Part shown: in pieces, positions 16,091 to 24,611 of the stretch
Layout: each line of letters opens with the position of its first letter
Position numbering within the stretch: the stretch's first letter is position 1
From: Pedobacter ginsengisoli
GTDB taxonomy: Bacteria; Bacteroidota; Bacteroidia; Sphingobacteriales; Sphingobacteriaceae
Assembly (NCBI RefSeq): GCF_030244015.1
Contig: NZ_JASSYX010000002.1
Coordinates: forward strand, 310,001-374,000
Length of the DNA stretch: 64,000 nt
Direction: 5' to 3'
Made by a program: the position numbers and the translations under genes
The notes under the pieces: generated by a model
Databases searched by the model: none
The model's input: the letters and a program-made list of their open reading frames with translations, nothing else
Told to the model about the DNA's origin: nothing

Positions 16091-17362
16091 ATGACTGAAA
16101 AAGTATTGGGTGTAATTCTTGGCGGGGGCCAGGGCTCTAGGTTAGCTCCACTTACACAAACTCGCTCCAAACCTGCAGTGCCGATTGCAGGAAAATACAG
16201 ATTGGTTGACATTCCGATCTCTAATTGTTTAAATTCAGGAATACACCGCATGTTTGTGCTGACGCAGTTTAACTCTGCCTCTTTAAACAAACACATTAAA
16301 AATACCTATCATTTCAGTACATTCAGTTCGGCTTTCGTGGATATTCTGGCGGCAGAGCAGACGCCTGAGAATCCTACCTGGTTTCAGGGAACAGCGGATG
16401 CGGTAAGGCAAACGATGCACCACCTGCTGAACCATGAGTTTGAATATGTGCTGATCCTCTCCGGAGATCAGCTGTACCAGATGGATTTTAATGAGATGGT
16501 AGAAGCACACATTAAAAGCGGCGTTAAGGTTACGCTGGCTACCATCCCCGTAAATGCGAAGGACGCGCCGAGCTTTGGGATCTTAAAAGCCAATGAAGAA
16601 AATATCATCACTTCATTTATAGAAAAACCTAAGACCGAACTGCTAAAAGACTGGACTTCTGATACAGGGCCTGAAATGCAGGGGGAAGGACGTGATTTTC
16701 TGGCTTCAATGGGGATTTATATTTTTAACAAAGACCTTTTGGTAAAGATCTTTTCTGAGAATGCCGACGAGAAGGATTTTGGTAAAGAGATCATCCCGAG
16801 GATGCTTACCGAACATGATGTGCTCAGTTTTCAGTACGAAGGTTACTGGACGGATATAGGTAATATAGCTTCATTCTTTGAAGCCAACCTTGGACTTACT
16901 GACGATATTCCCAAATTCAACCTGTTTGACCATCACCACAATATATTTACCAGGGCGCGTATGCTTCCGCCTTCAAAAATATTGGGTACCACGCTGGATA
17001 AAACCATCATCGCAGAGGGATGTATCTTGCAGGCCGAAAGTATCAGGCATGCTGTTATTGGCATCCGTTCACGAATTGGTGTCGGCACGCATATTGAAAG
17101 CTGCTATGTGATGGGTAGCGATAAATACCAGACGCTGGAAGAAATTGCCGAAGATAAAGCCAAAGGCAAACCAATGATCGGTATTGGTGACAGATGCAAG
17201 ATCGTAAATGCCATCATTGACAAGAACAGCCGCATCGGAGATGATGTGAAGATCATTGGCGGAGACCATCTTGCAGATGGTGAATTTGAGCTGTATACAG
17301 TTAAAGACGGGATAGTGGTCGTCAAAAAAGGCGCCGTTATACCCGATGGCACAGAAATATAA
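16091..17362 (+). CDS. glgC: glucose-1-phosphate adenylyltransferase
   Basis: 423 residues. The nucleotidyltransferase start motif GGGQGSRLAPLTQTRSKPAV is at the N-terminus, GTADAVRQ follows, and the C-terminal third has left-handed beta-helix repeats ending AVIPDGTEI. It makes ADP-glucose for GlgA and is usually the controlled step of glycogen synthesis. Its stop codon directly abuts the stop codon of the convergent kinase gene on the other strand, leaving no space for a terminator. Confidence 0.93.
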   Translation: MTEKVLGVILGGGQGSRLAPLTQTRSKPAVPIAGKYRLVDIPISNCLNSGIHRMFVLTQFNSASLNKHIKNTYHFSTFSSAFVDILAAEQTPENPTWFQGTADAVRQTMHHLLNHEFEYVLILSGDQLYQMDFNEMVEAHIKSGVKVTLATIPVNAKDAPSFGILKANEENIITSFIEKPKTELLKDWTSDTGPEMQGEGRDFLASMGIYIFNKDLLVKIFSENADEKDFGKEIIPRMLTEHDVLSFQYEGYWTDIGNIASFFEANLGLTDDIPKFNLFDHHHNIFTRARMLPPSKILGTTLDKTIIAEGCILQAESIRHAVIGIRSRIGVGTHIESCYVMGSDKYQTLEEIAEDKAKGKPMIGIGDRCKIVNAIIDKNSRIGDDVKIIGGDHLADGEFELYTVKDGIVVVKKGAVIPDGTEI

Positions 17363-18721
17363 TTACTGATATCTAAACACCAGGGAAAAAGTAGTATGCT
17401 CAAAAGGAACTGAGTTTACTTCCAGATTTCCCTGGTGCATTTTCATAATGTTGCGGGTAATGGTGAGGCCGATGCCCGAACCATTTTTCCTGGTGGTAAA
17501 AAAGGGAACAAATATCTTTTCAAGCAGTTCTGCCTCGATCCCCTTGCCGTTGTCCCTAACTTCCAGATACAATTTATTCTGGTCTAACTTGTAGCTGATC
17601 TCAATTACCGGGTGTGCTATGCCTTCTAATGAATAAATGCTGTTGGTTACCAGGTTAATCAATGCCTGTTCCACAAGCTTCAGGTCTATACGGATGCTGA
17701 TCTTTGATGAGGTCTGCTCTACCTTCAATATAATATTTCTTCCGCTGGCAAATGGTTGCATGAGTACTTTGATGTGCTGAAGGATTTCGCCGATTGTGTG
17801 GTACTCAAGCACGGGTGTCGGGAGTTCGGCGATGAGGCGATAGTCTTTAACAAAATCCAGCAAACCTTCTGATCTCCTTTTGATGGTTTGTAAGGCAGGT
17901 TTAAGGTCCTGGAGATCCTCGCTGCTCAGAAATTCCTTTTCCGAAATCATGCCGTTTACCGTATCAGACAAAGAACTGATTGGGGTAATGGAATTTAAAA
18001 TCTCATGTGAGATCACCCCGATCAGCCTGTTCCAGGCTTCAGATTCTTTCTGTTCGATCTCATCTTTAATGTTCTGAAAAGAAATGATGGTATAGTCTGT
18101 CTGATAAAGGTTCAGGGGGATGATCTCCGCAGACAGCTGGACCAGTTTATCCTGTATCTTAAGTTCTACGAATTTCTTTCCTCCCTTTCCTATCGATTCA
18201 ATTTCTTCTGCAAACTGCGGGATGTGCTGTACCAGCCGGTGCCAGTATTTATAGGCGGGTATGCTGAGCAGGCTGGCTGCTGCCTGGTTAAAGAAGACGA
18301 TCTCAGCTTGTCTTGTATTTTCCCTGTCGTCTTTTACAACAATCACGCCCACGGGTACCTGTTCCAGGATGGTCTTGATCAGCTGGAACATCGAGTCTTT
18401 TTCCAGTTGAATGTCCTTATGGATCTGTATGATTTCGTTGAAAGAGTCATACAGTTCCGGAAAGCTGCCTTTAGTGGCCTTGTTTTTGAAATTTAAGGTG
18501 CCATCACGTGTTTTTACAGCCAGGATAAATCTTTTAATGTCCTCTTTGATCTGGTTAATGTAATGATATAAACTGATCAGCGTCCCCACAAGAAAAATGC
18601 CTAGTCCTATAATGGTAAACCACAGTTGCGTGTTCCTGATCAGGTATATGAGCAGAAATGCCAGTACATTGATCACCAGCATCCGGGTAAACAGGCGGAA
18701 TGTAAACCTCTGATAAAACAT
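17363..18721 (-). CDS. sensor histidine kinase of the ABC-operon two-component system
   Basis: 452 residues. Two N-terminal membrane segments (about 13-28 and 33-53) are joined by a short loop, so little protein is exposed outside. A PAS-like domain covers about 110-220. The phosphorylated His239 is in GVISHEILNSITP. The ATP-binding domain has an N-box (ALINLVTNS) and G-boxes (DNGKGI, GSGIGLTI). The small external loop resembles intramembrane-sensing kinases. The start overlaps the regulator stop by one base (TAATG), so the two are translated together. Confidence 0.92.
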   Translation of the reverse strand: MFYQRFTFRLFTRMLVINVLAFLLIYLIRNTQLWFTIIGLGIFLVGTLISLYHYINQIKEDIKRFILAVKTRDGTLNFKNKATKGSFPELYDSFNEIIQIHKDIQLEKDSMFQLIKTILEQVPVGVIVVKDDRENTRQAEIVFFNQAAASLLSIPAYKYWHRLVQHIPQFAEEIESIGKGGKKFVELKIQDKLVQLSAEIIPLNLYQTDYTIISFQNIKDEIEQKESEAWNRLIGVISHEILNSITPISSLSDTVNGMISEKEFLSSEDLQDLKPALQTIKRRSEGLLDFVKDYRLIAELPTPVLEYHTIGEILQHIKVLMQPFASGRNIILKVEQTSSKISIRIDLKLVEQALINLVTNSIYSLEGIAHPVIEISYKLDQNKLYLEVRDNGKGIEAELLEKIFVPFFTTRKNGSGIGLTITRNIMKMHQGNLEVNSVPFEHTTFSLVFRYQ

Positions 18722-20091
18722 TACAGGTCAAATTTTTCAATACGCCTGTAGAGCGCAGCCCGTGTCAGGCCAAGATCAGAAGCGGCCCTGGAAATATTTC
18801 CTTTGTGTTTGTCAATGGCTTTTTGTACCATAAGTTTCTCCATTTCTTCAAGGGGAATGTCAATCTGCACGGGCGAGCTGTTACCAAATTTCTGCGGACT
18901 GAGCTGAAGGTCAGCAGGGCTGATCTCATGACCATCGGCCATGATCACTGCCCTTTCAATGACGTGCTGGAGTTCCCTTACGTTTCCAGGCCAATGGTAC
19001 TTCAGCAATGTATCTTCAGCTTTGGCATCCAGTTTTAAAAGGCCTTTGTGGTATTTTGTCCCAAAACTGCTCAAAAAATGGCCGGCCAGCAAGAGAATGT
19101 CTTCGCCCCGTCTGGCAAGACCAGGGAGATCCAGTTCAACTGTGTTTATTCTGAACAGCAAATCTTGCCTGAAAGTTCCTTTTGCGACCATTTCATTCAA
19201 AGGCATGTTGGTGGCTGTAATCAGCCGTACATTGATCTTTCTTTCCTTGCTTTCGCCCAGCCGGGTGACCGTGCGGTTTTGCAGGACACTTAATAGCTTG
19301 GCCTGGAGCGGCAGGGAAAGATTGCCGATTTCATCCAGAAATATCGTTCCGCCTTCTGCCATTTCAAATCTGCCGGGTTTGTCGTCTTTAGCATCGGTAA
19401 ATGCACCCCTGGCATAGCCAAACAATTCACTCTCGAACAGGTTTTCATTTAAAGAGCCAAGGTCCACATGCATAAAGATCTGATTTCTGCGGTTGGACAG
19501 TCTGTGCAGTTCATAGGCAAATACTTGTTTGCCGGTACCATTTTCGCCAAGAATTAATACATTGGCATCAGTAGGTGCAACTTTAATCAGCGTGTTTTGC
19601 AGCTGTCTGATGGGTTCCGAACTGCCCACGATATTCTCAAACTGCCTGTTGATGTCTTTCTGCAAAGAGGAGTGGATCTTCTCCAGTTTCTTTACTTTTT
19701 TGTTGGACTGGCGTAACCGTGACGCAGCAGACAATGTGGCAAAGAGTTTCTCATTTTCCCATGGCTTCAATATAAAGTCAGTTGCGCCTTTTTTTATCGC
19801 CTGTACGGCCAGTTCAACGTTTCCATATGCTGTCATCAGGATGACTACATAGTCTTTATCGATGGAAAGTATATGTTCCAGCCAGTATAAACCCTCCCGG
19901 CCATCGCTGGCCCCTTTTTGATAGTTCATATCCAGCAGGATGATGTCCACTTCATTTTTGCTCAGCAGTACATTGATCTCTTTTGGAGATTTACAGGTCA
20001 CCACATGGTCAAAGTGCTGTTTCAGAAATAACCTTGCGCTGAGCAGGATATCGTCGTCGTCATCGATCACCAAAACTGTTGCGTCTATCAT
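18721..20091 (-). CDS. sigma54-dependent response regulator (NtrC family)
   Basis: 456 residues. The receiver domain (1-120) has acidic residues IDDDDD and phospho-acceptor Asp54. The AAA+ domain has Walker A GENGTGK (182-188) and Walker B FLDE (251-254). The sigma54-contact loop reads GAFTDA (229-234) instead of the usual GAFTGA. A Fis-type helix-turn-helix ends the protein (NISRAASDLGLTRAALYRRI). Phosphorylated NtrC-type proteins bind upstream sites and remodel sigma54 polymerase. It diverges from the ABC transporter operon, its probable target. Confidence 0.93.
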   Translation of the reverse strand: MIDATVLVIDDDDDILLSARLFLKQHFDHVVTCKSPKEINVLLSKNEVDIILLDMNYQKGASDGREGLYWLEHILSIDKDYVVILMTAYGNVELAVQAIKKGATDFILKPWENEKLFATLSAASRLRQSNKKVKKLEKIHSSLQKDINRQFENIVGSSEPIRQLQNTLIKVAPTDANVLILGENGTGKQVFAYELHRLSNRRNQIFMHVDLGSLNENLFESELFGYARGAFTDAKDDKPGRFEMAEGGTIFLDEIGNLSLPLQAKLLSVLQNRTVTRLGESKERKINVRLITATNMPLNEMVAKGTFRQDLLFRINTVELDLPGLARRGEDILLLAGHFLSSFGTKYHKGLLKLDAKAEDTLLKYHWPGNVRELQHVIERAVIMADGHEISPADLQLSPQKFGNSSPVQIDIPLEEMEKLMVQKAIDKHKGNISRAASDLGLTRAALYRRIEKFDL

Positions 20092-20126
20092 AGCTATAAA
20101 GGTTTATTGATCAAAAATAATAAAAG

Positions 20127-20163
20127 TGTTCGATGATGTACACGGAGTGTCCGATTGTGAACA
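20127..20163. promoter_or_regulatory. 37-bp symmetric site, candidate upstream activator site
   Basis: Outer arms TGTTC (20127-20131) and GAACA (20159-20163) and inner arms ACAC (20140-20143) and GTGT (20147-20150) are all symmetric about base 20145. A direct half-repeat, TGTTCGATGA versus TGTCCGATTG, is also present. The site lies about 60-100 bp before the -24/-12-like element, a suitable distance for a sigma54 activator. Binding by the divergent regulator is inference. Confidence 0.6.
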
Positions 20164-20225
20164 TATTTGAAACTGAATTTTAATTAAACTTCTGTAATAC
20201 AACTAGATAAATCTGTATTTCTTGA

Positions 20226-20242
20226 TTGGCATAAGCTTGGTG
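20226..20242 (+). promoter_or_regulatory. -24/-12-like (sigma54) promoter of the ABC operon
   Basis: TTGGCATAAGCTTGGTG aligns with the sigma54 consensus TTGGCAC-N5-TTGCA. The GG and the second element are separated by the required 10 bases, but the invariant GC is GT here. Transcription would start near 20253, about 20 bases before the membrane fusion protein ATG at 20274. No TAnnTTTG element was seen in this spacer. Confidence 0.5.
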
Positions 20243-20273
20243 TACCGATCAGTGTCAAAGCACTTGTTATAAA

Positions 20274-21518
20274 ATGGATAAGATAATAGAAAAAAAGAGG
20301 TTCAATAAAAAAACGATCCTAATGCTCACAGGAGGAATATTATTTGTTGCTCTTGTTGCATATGGATACAGTTTGTCATTGAATAAGGTTTATAAAGCTG
20401 ATGCGGATAAAATTACCGTGAGTAAAGTGATTTATGGCGATTTTGAGGATGTGGTATTGTTAAATGCAAGTGTAGTTCCACTGACTTCTGTAATTGTAAG
20501 TTCGCCGGAGGGCGGAACGGTTGCCGAGATATTCACAGAAAATGGTGCCAGTGTAGTCAAAGGGACGCCGCTCCTCAGAATTGCAAATCCCAATGCTTTA
20601 TCGGGCTATACCTCTTCGGAAACCAGCATTACGGAGCAGATCAACCAGCTGCGAAAGCTGAGACTGGATCTTGAACAAAACCAGCGTGTCATGAGCCAGG
20701 ACATGATGGAAATTGAAAACAGCCTGAGAACAGCTACACGCAAATACAAAATAGACAGCACTTTATATTCAAAAAAAGTAATTACCCTTCAGGAATTTAA
20801 CATTTCCAGCCAGGACTATGAATATTACCAGGGACGTAAGAAGATCCTGAAAGAAGCTGTAAAACAGGAAAATCAAAGCCGGGTGATGCAGTTGCAGCAA
20901 ATAGATTTTTCCATAGGCAGAATGAACGAGAGCCTGGAGACCATCAGGCAGAATATCGAAAACATGACCATCAAAGCCCCGGTAGCCGGCAGACTCTCTT
21001 CTTACGATCCGGTAATTGGCAAATCCTATAATACCAATGAAATGCTGGGTAAAATCGATGTGATGCAGGGTTACAAACTGCAGGCGGGTGTGGATGAATA
21101 TTATGTGAACCGGGTGAAAGAAGGGCAGACGGCCAATTGTGAATTTAATGGCAAAACCTATCAGCTGACGGTTAAAAAAGTAATTCCTGAAGTTACAGCC
21201 GGGCAGTTCCAGGTAGAGCTGGTTTTTAACGGCAAGTCGCCTGAGGAATTGAGAAGAGGTTTATCTCTGCAGGTTAAGCTGACCCTTTCAGACAACAGCA
21301 AATCGTTGCTGCTTGCACAAGGACAATTCTTTCAGAGCACGGGCGGCTCATGGGCTTTCGTACTGAAAGACGGCAAAGCCACCAAAAGAAATGTAAAAAT
21401 AGGGCGTAAAAACTACCTTTATTATGAGGTTCTTGAAGGCCTGCAAAAAGGGGAGGAAGTAATCACTTCATCTTACGATCAGTTCACACAATACGATATC
21501 ATAGAAATAGACAAATAA
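20274..21518 (+). CDS. membrane fusion protein (HlyD/MacA-like periplasmic adaptor)
   Basis: 414 residues. One N-terminal membrane anchor (about 14-32) is followed by a biotinyl-lipoyl half (VVSSPEGGTVAEIFTENGASVVKGTPLLRI), a long helical hairpin (about 115-235, rich in Gln, Leu and Glu), the second lipoyl half (TIKAPVAGRLSSYDPVIGK), a beta-barrel, and a membrane-proximal domain. Such adaptors connect an inner-membrane ABC transporter to an outer-membrane channel. No TolC-like gene is in the window. It is the first gene of the permease array and is followed after 10 bases by the ATPase. Confidence 0.9.
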   Translation: MDKIIEKKRFNKKTILMLTGGILFVALVAYGYSLSLNKVYKADADKITVSKVIYGDFEDVVLLNASVVPLTSVIVSSPEGGTVAEIFTENGASVVKGTPLLRIANPNALSGYTSSETSITEQINQLRKLRLDLEQNQRVMSQDMMEIENSLRTATRKYKIDSTLYSKKVITLQEFNISSQDYEYYQGRKKILKEAVKQENQSRVMQLQQIDFSIGRMNESLETIRQNIENMTIKAPVAGRLSSYDPVIGKSYNTNEMLGKIDVMQGYKLQAGVDEYYVNRVKEGQTANCEFNGKTYQLTVKKVIPEVTAGQFQVELVFNGKSPEELRRGLSLQVKLTLSDNSKSLLLAQGQFFQSTGGSWAFVLKDGKATKRNVKIGRKNYLYYEVLEGLQKGEEVITSSYDQFTQYDIIEIDK

Positions 21519-21528
21519 AAATACAGCC

Positions 21529-22227
21529 ATGATAAAAATTGAAAATCTGGAAAAAGTTTACAAGACTGAAGAAATAGAGACGACTGCCCTGAACGGTATC
21601 AACCTTCACGTAAAAGAAGGAGAATTTGTTTCTATAATGGGGCCGTCAGGCTGCGGGAAATCTACACTCCTGAATGTGATGGGTCTTTTGGACAAGCCCG
21701 AAAGCGGTAGTTACAAGTTCATTGATACAGAATTACTGAAGCTGAATGACAGGGAGCGTTCCAATTTCAGGAAACGCAATATGGGTTTTGTATTCCAGAA
21801 CTTTAACCTGATCGATGAACTGACTGTGTTTGAAAACATAGAGCTTCCGCTGATCTACAATAAGGTCCCCGCCACAGAGAGAAAACGCCTGGTCAATGAA
21901 ATCATCGAAAGGATGAATATCGTAAACCGGAGCGGGCATTTTCCTCAGCAGCTATCAGGGGGGCAGCAGCAAAGGGTGGCAGTGGCGCGTGCGCTGGTGA
22001 CCAAGCCTAAGCTGGTACTTGCCGATGAGCCGACTGGAAACCTCGACAGCTCCCATGGCAATGAAGTTATGGAGCTGCTGTGCGAGCTGAATGAAACCGG
22101 CACAACCATAGTAATGGTGACCCACTCTTCGCATGATGCCAGTTTCTCCAACCGGATCATCAACCTGAAAGATGGACATGTCATCTCTGAAAAGATCAAC
22201 AAAGGAAGAACTGAAGAGTTGATTTAA
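21529..22227 (+). CDS. ABC transporter ATPase, MacB/LolD type (first of two)
   Basis: 232 residues. Walker A GPSGCGKST (38-46), signature LSGGQQQRVAVARAL, Walker B VLADEPTG with catalytic Glu, D-loop NLDSSHG and switch His in VTHS are all intact, so this is expected to be the active nucleotide-binding subunit for the FtsX-type permeases that follow. These transporters use ATP hydrolysis to drive shape changes in the periplasm rather than moving substrate across the inner membrane. The first permease starts 21 bases later. Confidence 0.93.
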   Translation: MIKIENLEKVYKTEEIETTALNGINLHVKEGEFVSIMGPSGCGKSTLLNVMGLLDKPESGSYKFIDTELLKLNDRERSNFRKRNMGFVFQNFNLIDELTVFENIELPLIYNKVPATERKRLVNEIIERMNIVNRSGHFPQQLSGGQQQRVAVARALVTKPKLVLADEPTGNLDSSHGNEVMELLCELNETGTTIVMVTHSSHDASFSNRIINLKDGHVISEKINKGRTEELI

Positions 22228-22248
22228 CACATTTAAAACCGGGCGGCT

Positions 22249-24600
22249 ATGTTTAGACTGAACCTCAAAATCGCTTTGCGGAATCTTTGGAAAAACAAAG
22301 GCTATACTGCACTTAACATCTTTGGCCTTTCGGTTGGTCTGGCAGGATTTATTATGATCTTGCTATTTGCAAACAACGAGAAAAGCTATGATACCTGGAA
22401 TCCGAATGCCAAAAATATTTATCGCCTTTCTATTAAATGGGCACCAGACGAAGAGGAATATTCATCGAGCCCGGCTGAACTTGCCCCGGCGTTAAAGGAA
22501 ACGCTGCCCGAAATTCTGGATTATGGTCGTTTTTATGTCTGGGATATGAAACAAAGGCTGGTAAGTAAGGGAAAGAACGAGATCTATGTAGACCATATTA
22601 TGGGGGTTGATAGCTCATGGTTTAAGCTATTTCCCTATAAATTTATTTACGGCGAGGCCAGTAAGGCACTATTATCAGGAAATCAGGTTGTTTTGAGCCA
22701 GAAAACCAGTGAGCAGTTTTTTGGCAAAACCAATCCTGTAGGACAGACATTGCAGGTGGATAAGGAGAAACAATACATAGTGAGCGGGGTTTACGAGGAA
22801 CCAAATACCCCCGAGCATATGGAATTTGATGGTTTTATAAAGAAATCATCTAAAGGAGATGGCTGGAATAACGGAAATTTTTTCACCTATCTTCTGATAA
22901 AGGAAGGCATAGATAAACATACCTTAAAGAAAAAGATCAATCAGGCTTTTCAAAGGATGCCTGTTATAAAAGAGAAAACGTGGCTAAAAACTGCAGAGGT
23001 TTTTATTACGCCAGTGCCTGATATTTACTTACATGGAACATCGGCACAGGATCCTGCAAAAAGAGGCAATGCAGTAATTGTTAATATGCTGCTTTTGTTT
23101 TCCGGCCTTTTACTGGTTATTGCCTGTATCAATTTTACCAACCTGTCTATAGCACAATCGGTAAAGCGGGCAAAAGAAACAGGTGTGCGCAAGGTTTTGG
23201 GGGCTGGTAAACGGAATCTGATCACCTATTTTTTAACAGATTCGGCCATACAGTGTATTGTGGCCTTGCTGTTGGCATTTGTACTGGCAGAGGTATTTAT
23301 GCCTGTGTTAAACAACTTAATGGACCTGCATCTGTCGCTGCTAAATTATGAGAACCCCGGCAAGCTGATCCTCCAGATCTCTGTTGTGATGCTGGCAGTA
23401 GTTATACTGGCTGGAGGGTATTCTTCCTTTTTTCTTTCCAATTATGAACCGGTAAAAGTTTTAAAAGGAAATTTTTCAAGAAGCACCGGCAGTTTGTGGA
23501 TGCGCAAAACGCTGATCTCTGTTCAGTTTATTGTGGCCACAGTGTTTATGGTTTCCCTGATGATCATCAGGCAGCAGGTTACTTATATTCAAAACCAGGA
23601 TGTAGGCTTTAATAAGGACCATGTGCTGATCTTTAAAATTAGGAATGGGGAAAACAGGGTGAACTTTGATCAGATAAAGCGGCGGCTTGAAAAAATAAAC
23701 GGAGTAGAAGCCGTAAGCCGGGTAAATTATTATCCTGGTGTGAAGGGAATGCAGGTAATTGGCAGGGAATTTAATGGACAGAGTGTACAAAATCTGAGCG
23801 TGGTAACGGTAGACTTCAACTATTTTCAGGTGATGGGCATGCCGGCCCAGACAGGGCGTGTATTTTCTGAGCAATTTGGAACAGACAGCACCGGTATCGT
23901 AGTAAATGAATCGGCAGTTAAAAAATATGGCTTGCAGAAACTCATTGGCAGTAAATGGATTGAGGACAGAACGATAGTAGGTGTTGTTAAAGATCATATT
24001 CAAAAGGGTATGGAAACTGCAGCCGAGCCCACGGCTTTTGTAATTGAGGGCAGGGGCACCAATGGTGCAGAGAATGTGGTGCTGAAGATAAAGGGGCAGC
24101 ACCTGCAGGAAACGATAGCAGAAATAAAGAAAACCTGGGAGTCTGTTGAGCCATTTCTTTTTCAGTACACCTGGCTTGATCAAAGTTTTGCCAATGTATA
24201 TGTACAATATGTGCGGTTAGATAAGCTTTTTAACATTTTTACCTATGTTACATTATCGATAGCCGTTCTTGGTTTATTTTCGCTGGCATCTTTTACCGTC
24301 CAGGAACGCACCAGGGAAATTGGGGTCAGAAAAGTGCTGGGAGCAGAAACAGGTGATATCTTACAGTTGGTTAATAAAGGGTTTTTAATACTTGTAATCA
24401 TAGCAAATCTGATAGCCGTCCCGCTGGCTTATATTTTATCAAGCAACTGGCTTTCAGGGTTTGCTTACCGTACTACCATTACCGTCTGGCCATTTCTTGC
24501 AGCTTCAATAATTTCTGTTGCGATCACCATTGTTACAGTAAGCTTGCAGACTTATAAAACTGCCCGGGCCAAACCTGTTGATGCATTAAAATACGAATAA
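22249..24600 (+). CDS. FtsX-type ABC permease 1 of 9
   Basis: 783 residues. The layout is one membrane segment (about 18-40), a MacB-like periplasmic domain, three segments forming FtsX domain 1 (about 280-400), another segment with a second periplasmic domain, and FtsX domain 2 at the end. Each FtsX domain carries the coupling motif next to the ATPase: RAKETGVRKVLGA and RTREIGVRKVLGA. It begins MFRLNLKIALRNLWKNK and ends PVDALKYE, signatures shared by most of the array. By eye it groups with permease 3 in the C-terminal region (NLIAVPLAYILSSNWL). Confidence 0.9.
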   Translation: MFRLNLKIALRNLWKNKGYTALNIFGLSVGLAGFIMILLFANNEKSYDTWNPNAKNIYRLSIKWAPDEEEYSSSPAELAPALKETLPEILDYGRFYVWDMKQRLVSKGKNEIYVDHIMGVDSSWFKLFPYKFIYGEASKALLSGNQVVLSQKTSEQFFGKTNPVGQTLQVDKEKQYIVSGVYEEPNTPEHMEFDGFIKKSSKGDGWNNGNFFTYLLIKEGIDKHTLKKKINQAFQRMPVIKEKTWLKTAEVFITPVPDIYLHGTSAQDPAKRGNAVIVNMLLLFSGLLLVIACINFTNLSIAQSVKRAKETGVRKVLGAGKRNLITYFLTDSAIQCIVALLLAFVLAEVFMPVLNNLMDLHLSLLNYENPGKLILQISVVMLAVVILAGGYSSFFLSNYEPVKVLKGNFSRSTGSLWMRKTLISVQFIVATVFMVSLMIIRQQVTYIQNQDVGFNKDHVLIFKIRNGENRVNFDQIKRRLEKINGVEAVSRVNYYPGVKGMQVIGREFNGQSVQNLSVVTVDFNYFQVMGMPAQTGRVFSEQFGTDSTGIVVNESAVKKYGLQKLIGSKWIEDRTIVGVVKDHIQKGMETAAEPTAFVIEGRGTNGAENVVLKIKGQHLQETIAEIKKTWESVEPFLFQYTWLDQSFANVYVQYVRLDKLFNIFTYVTLSIAVLGLFSLASFTVQERTREIGVRKVLGAETGDILQLVNKGFLILVIIANLIAVPLAYILSSNWLSGFAYRTTITVWPFLAASIISVAITIVTVSLQTYKTARAKPVDALKYE

Positions 24601-24611
24601 ACAAGATAAAC

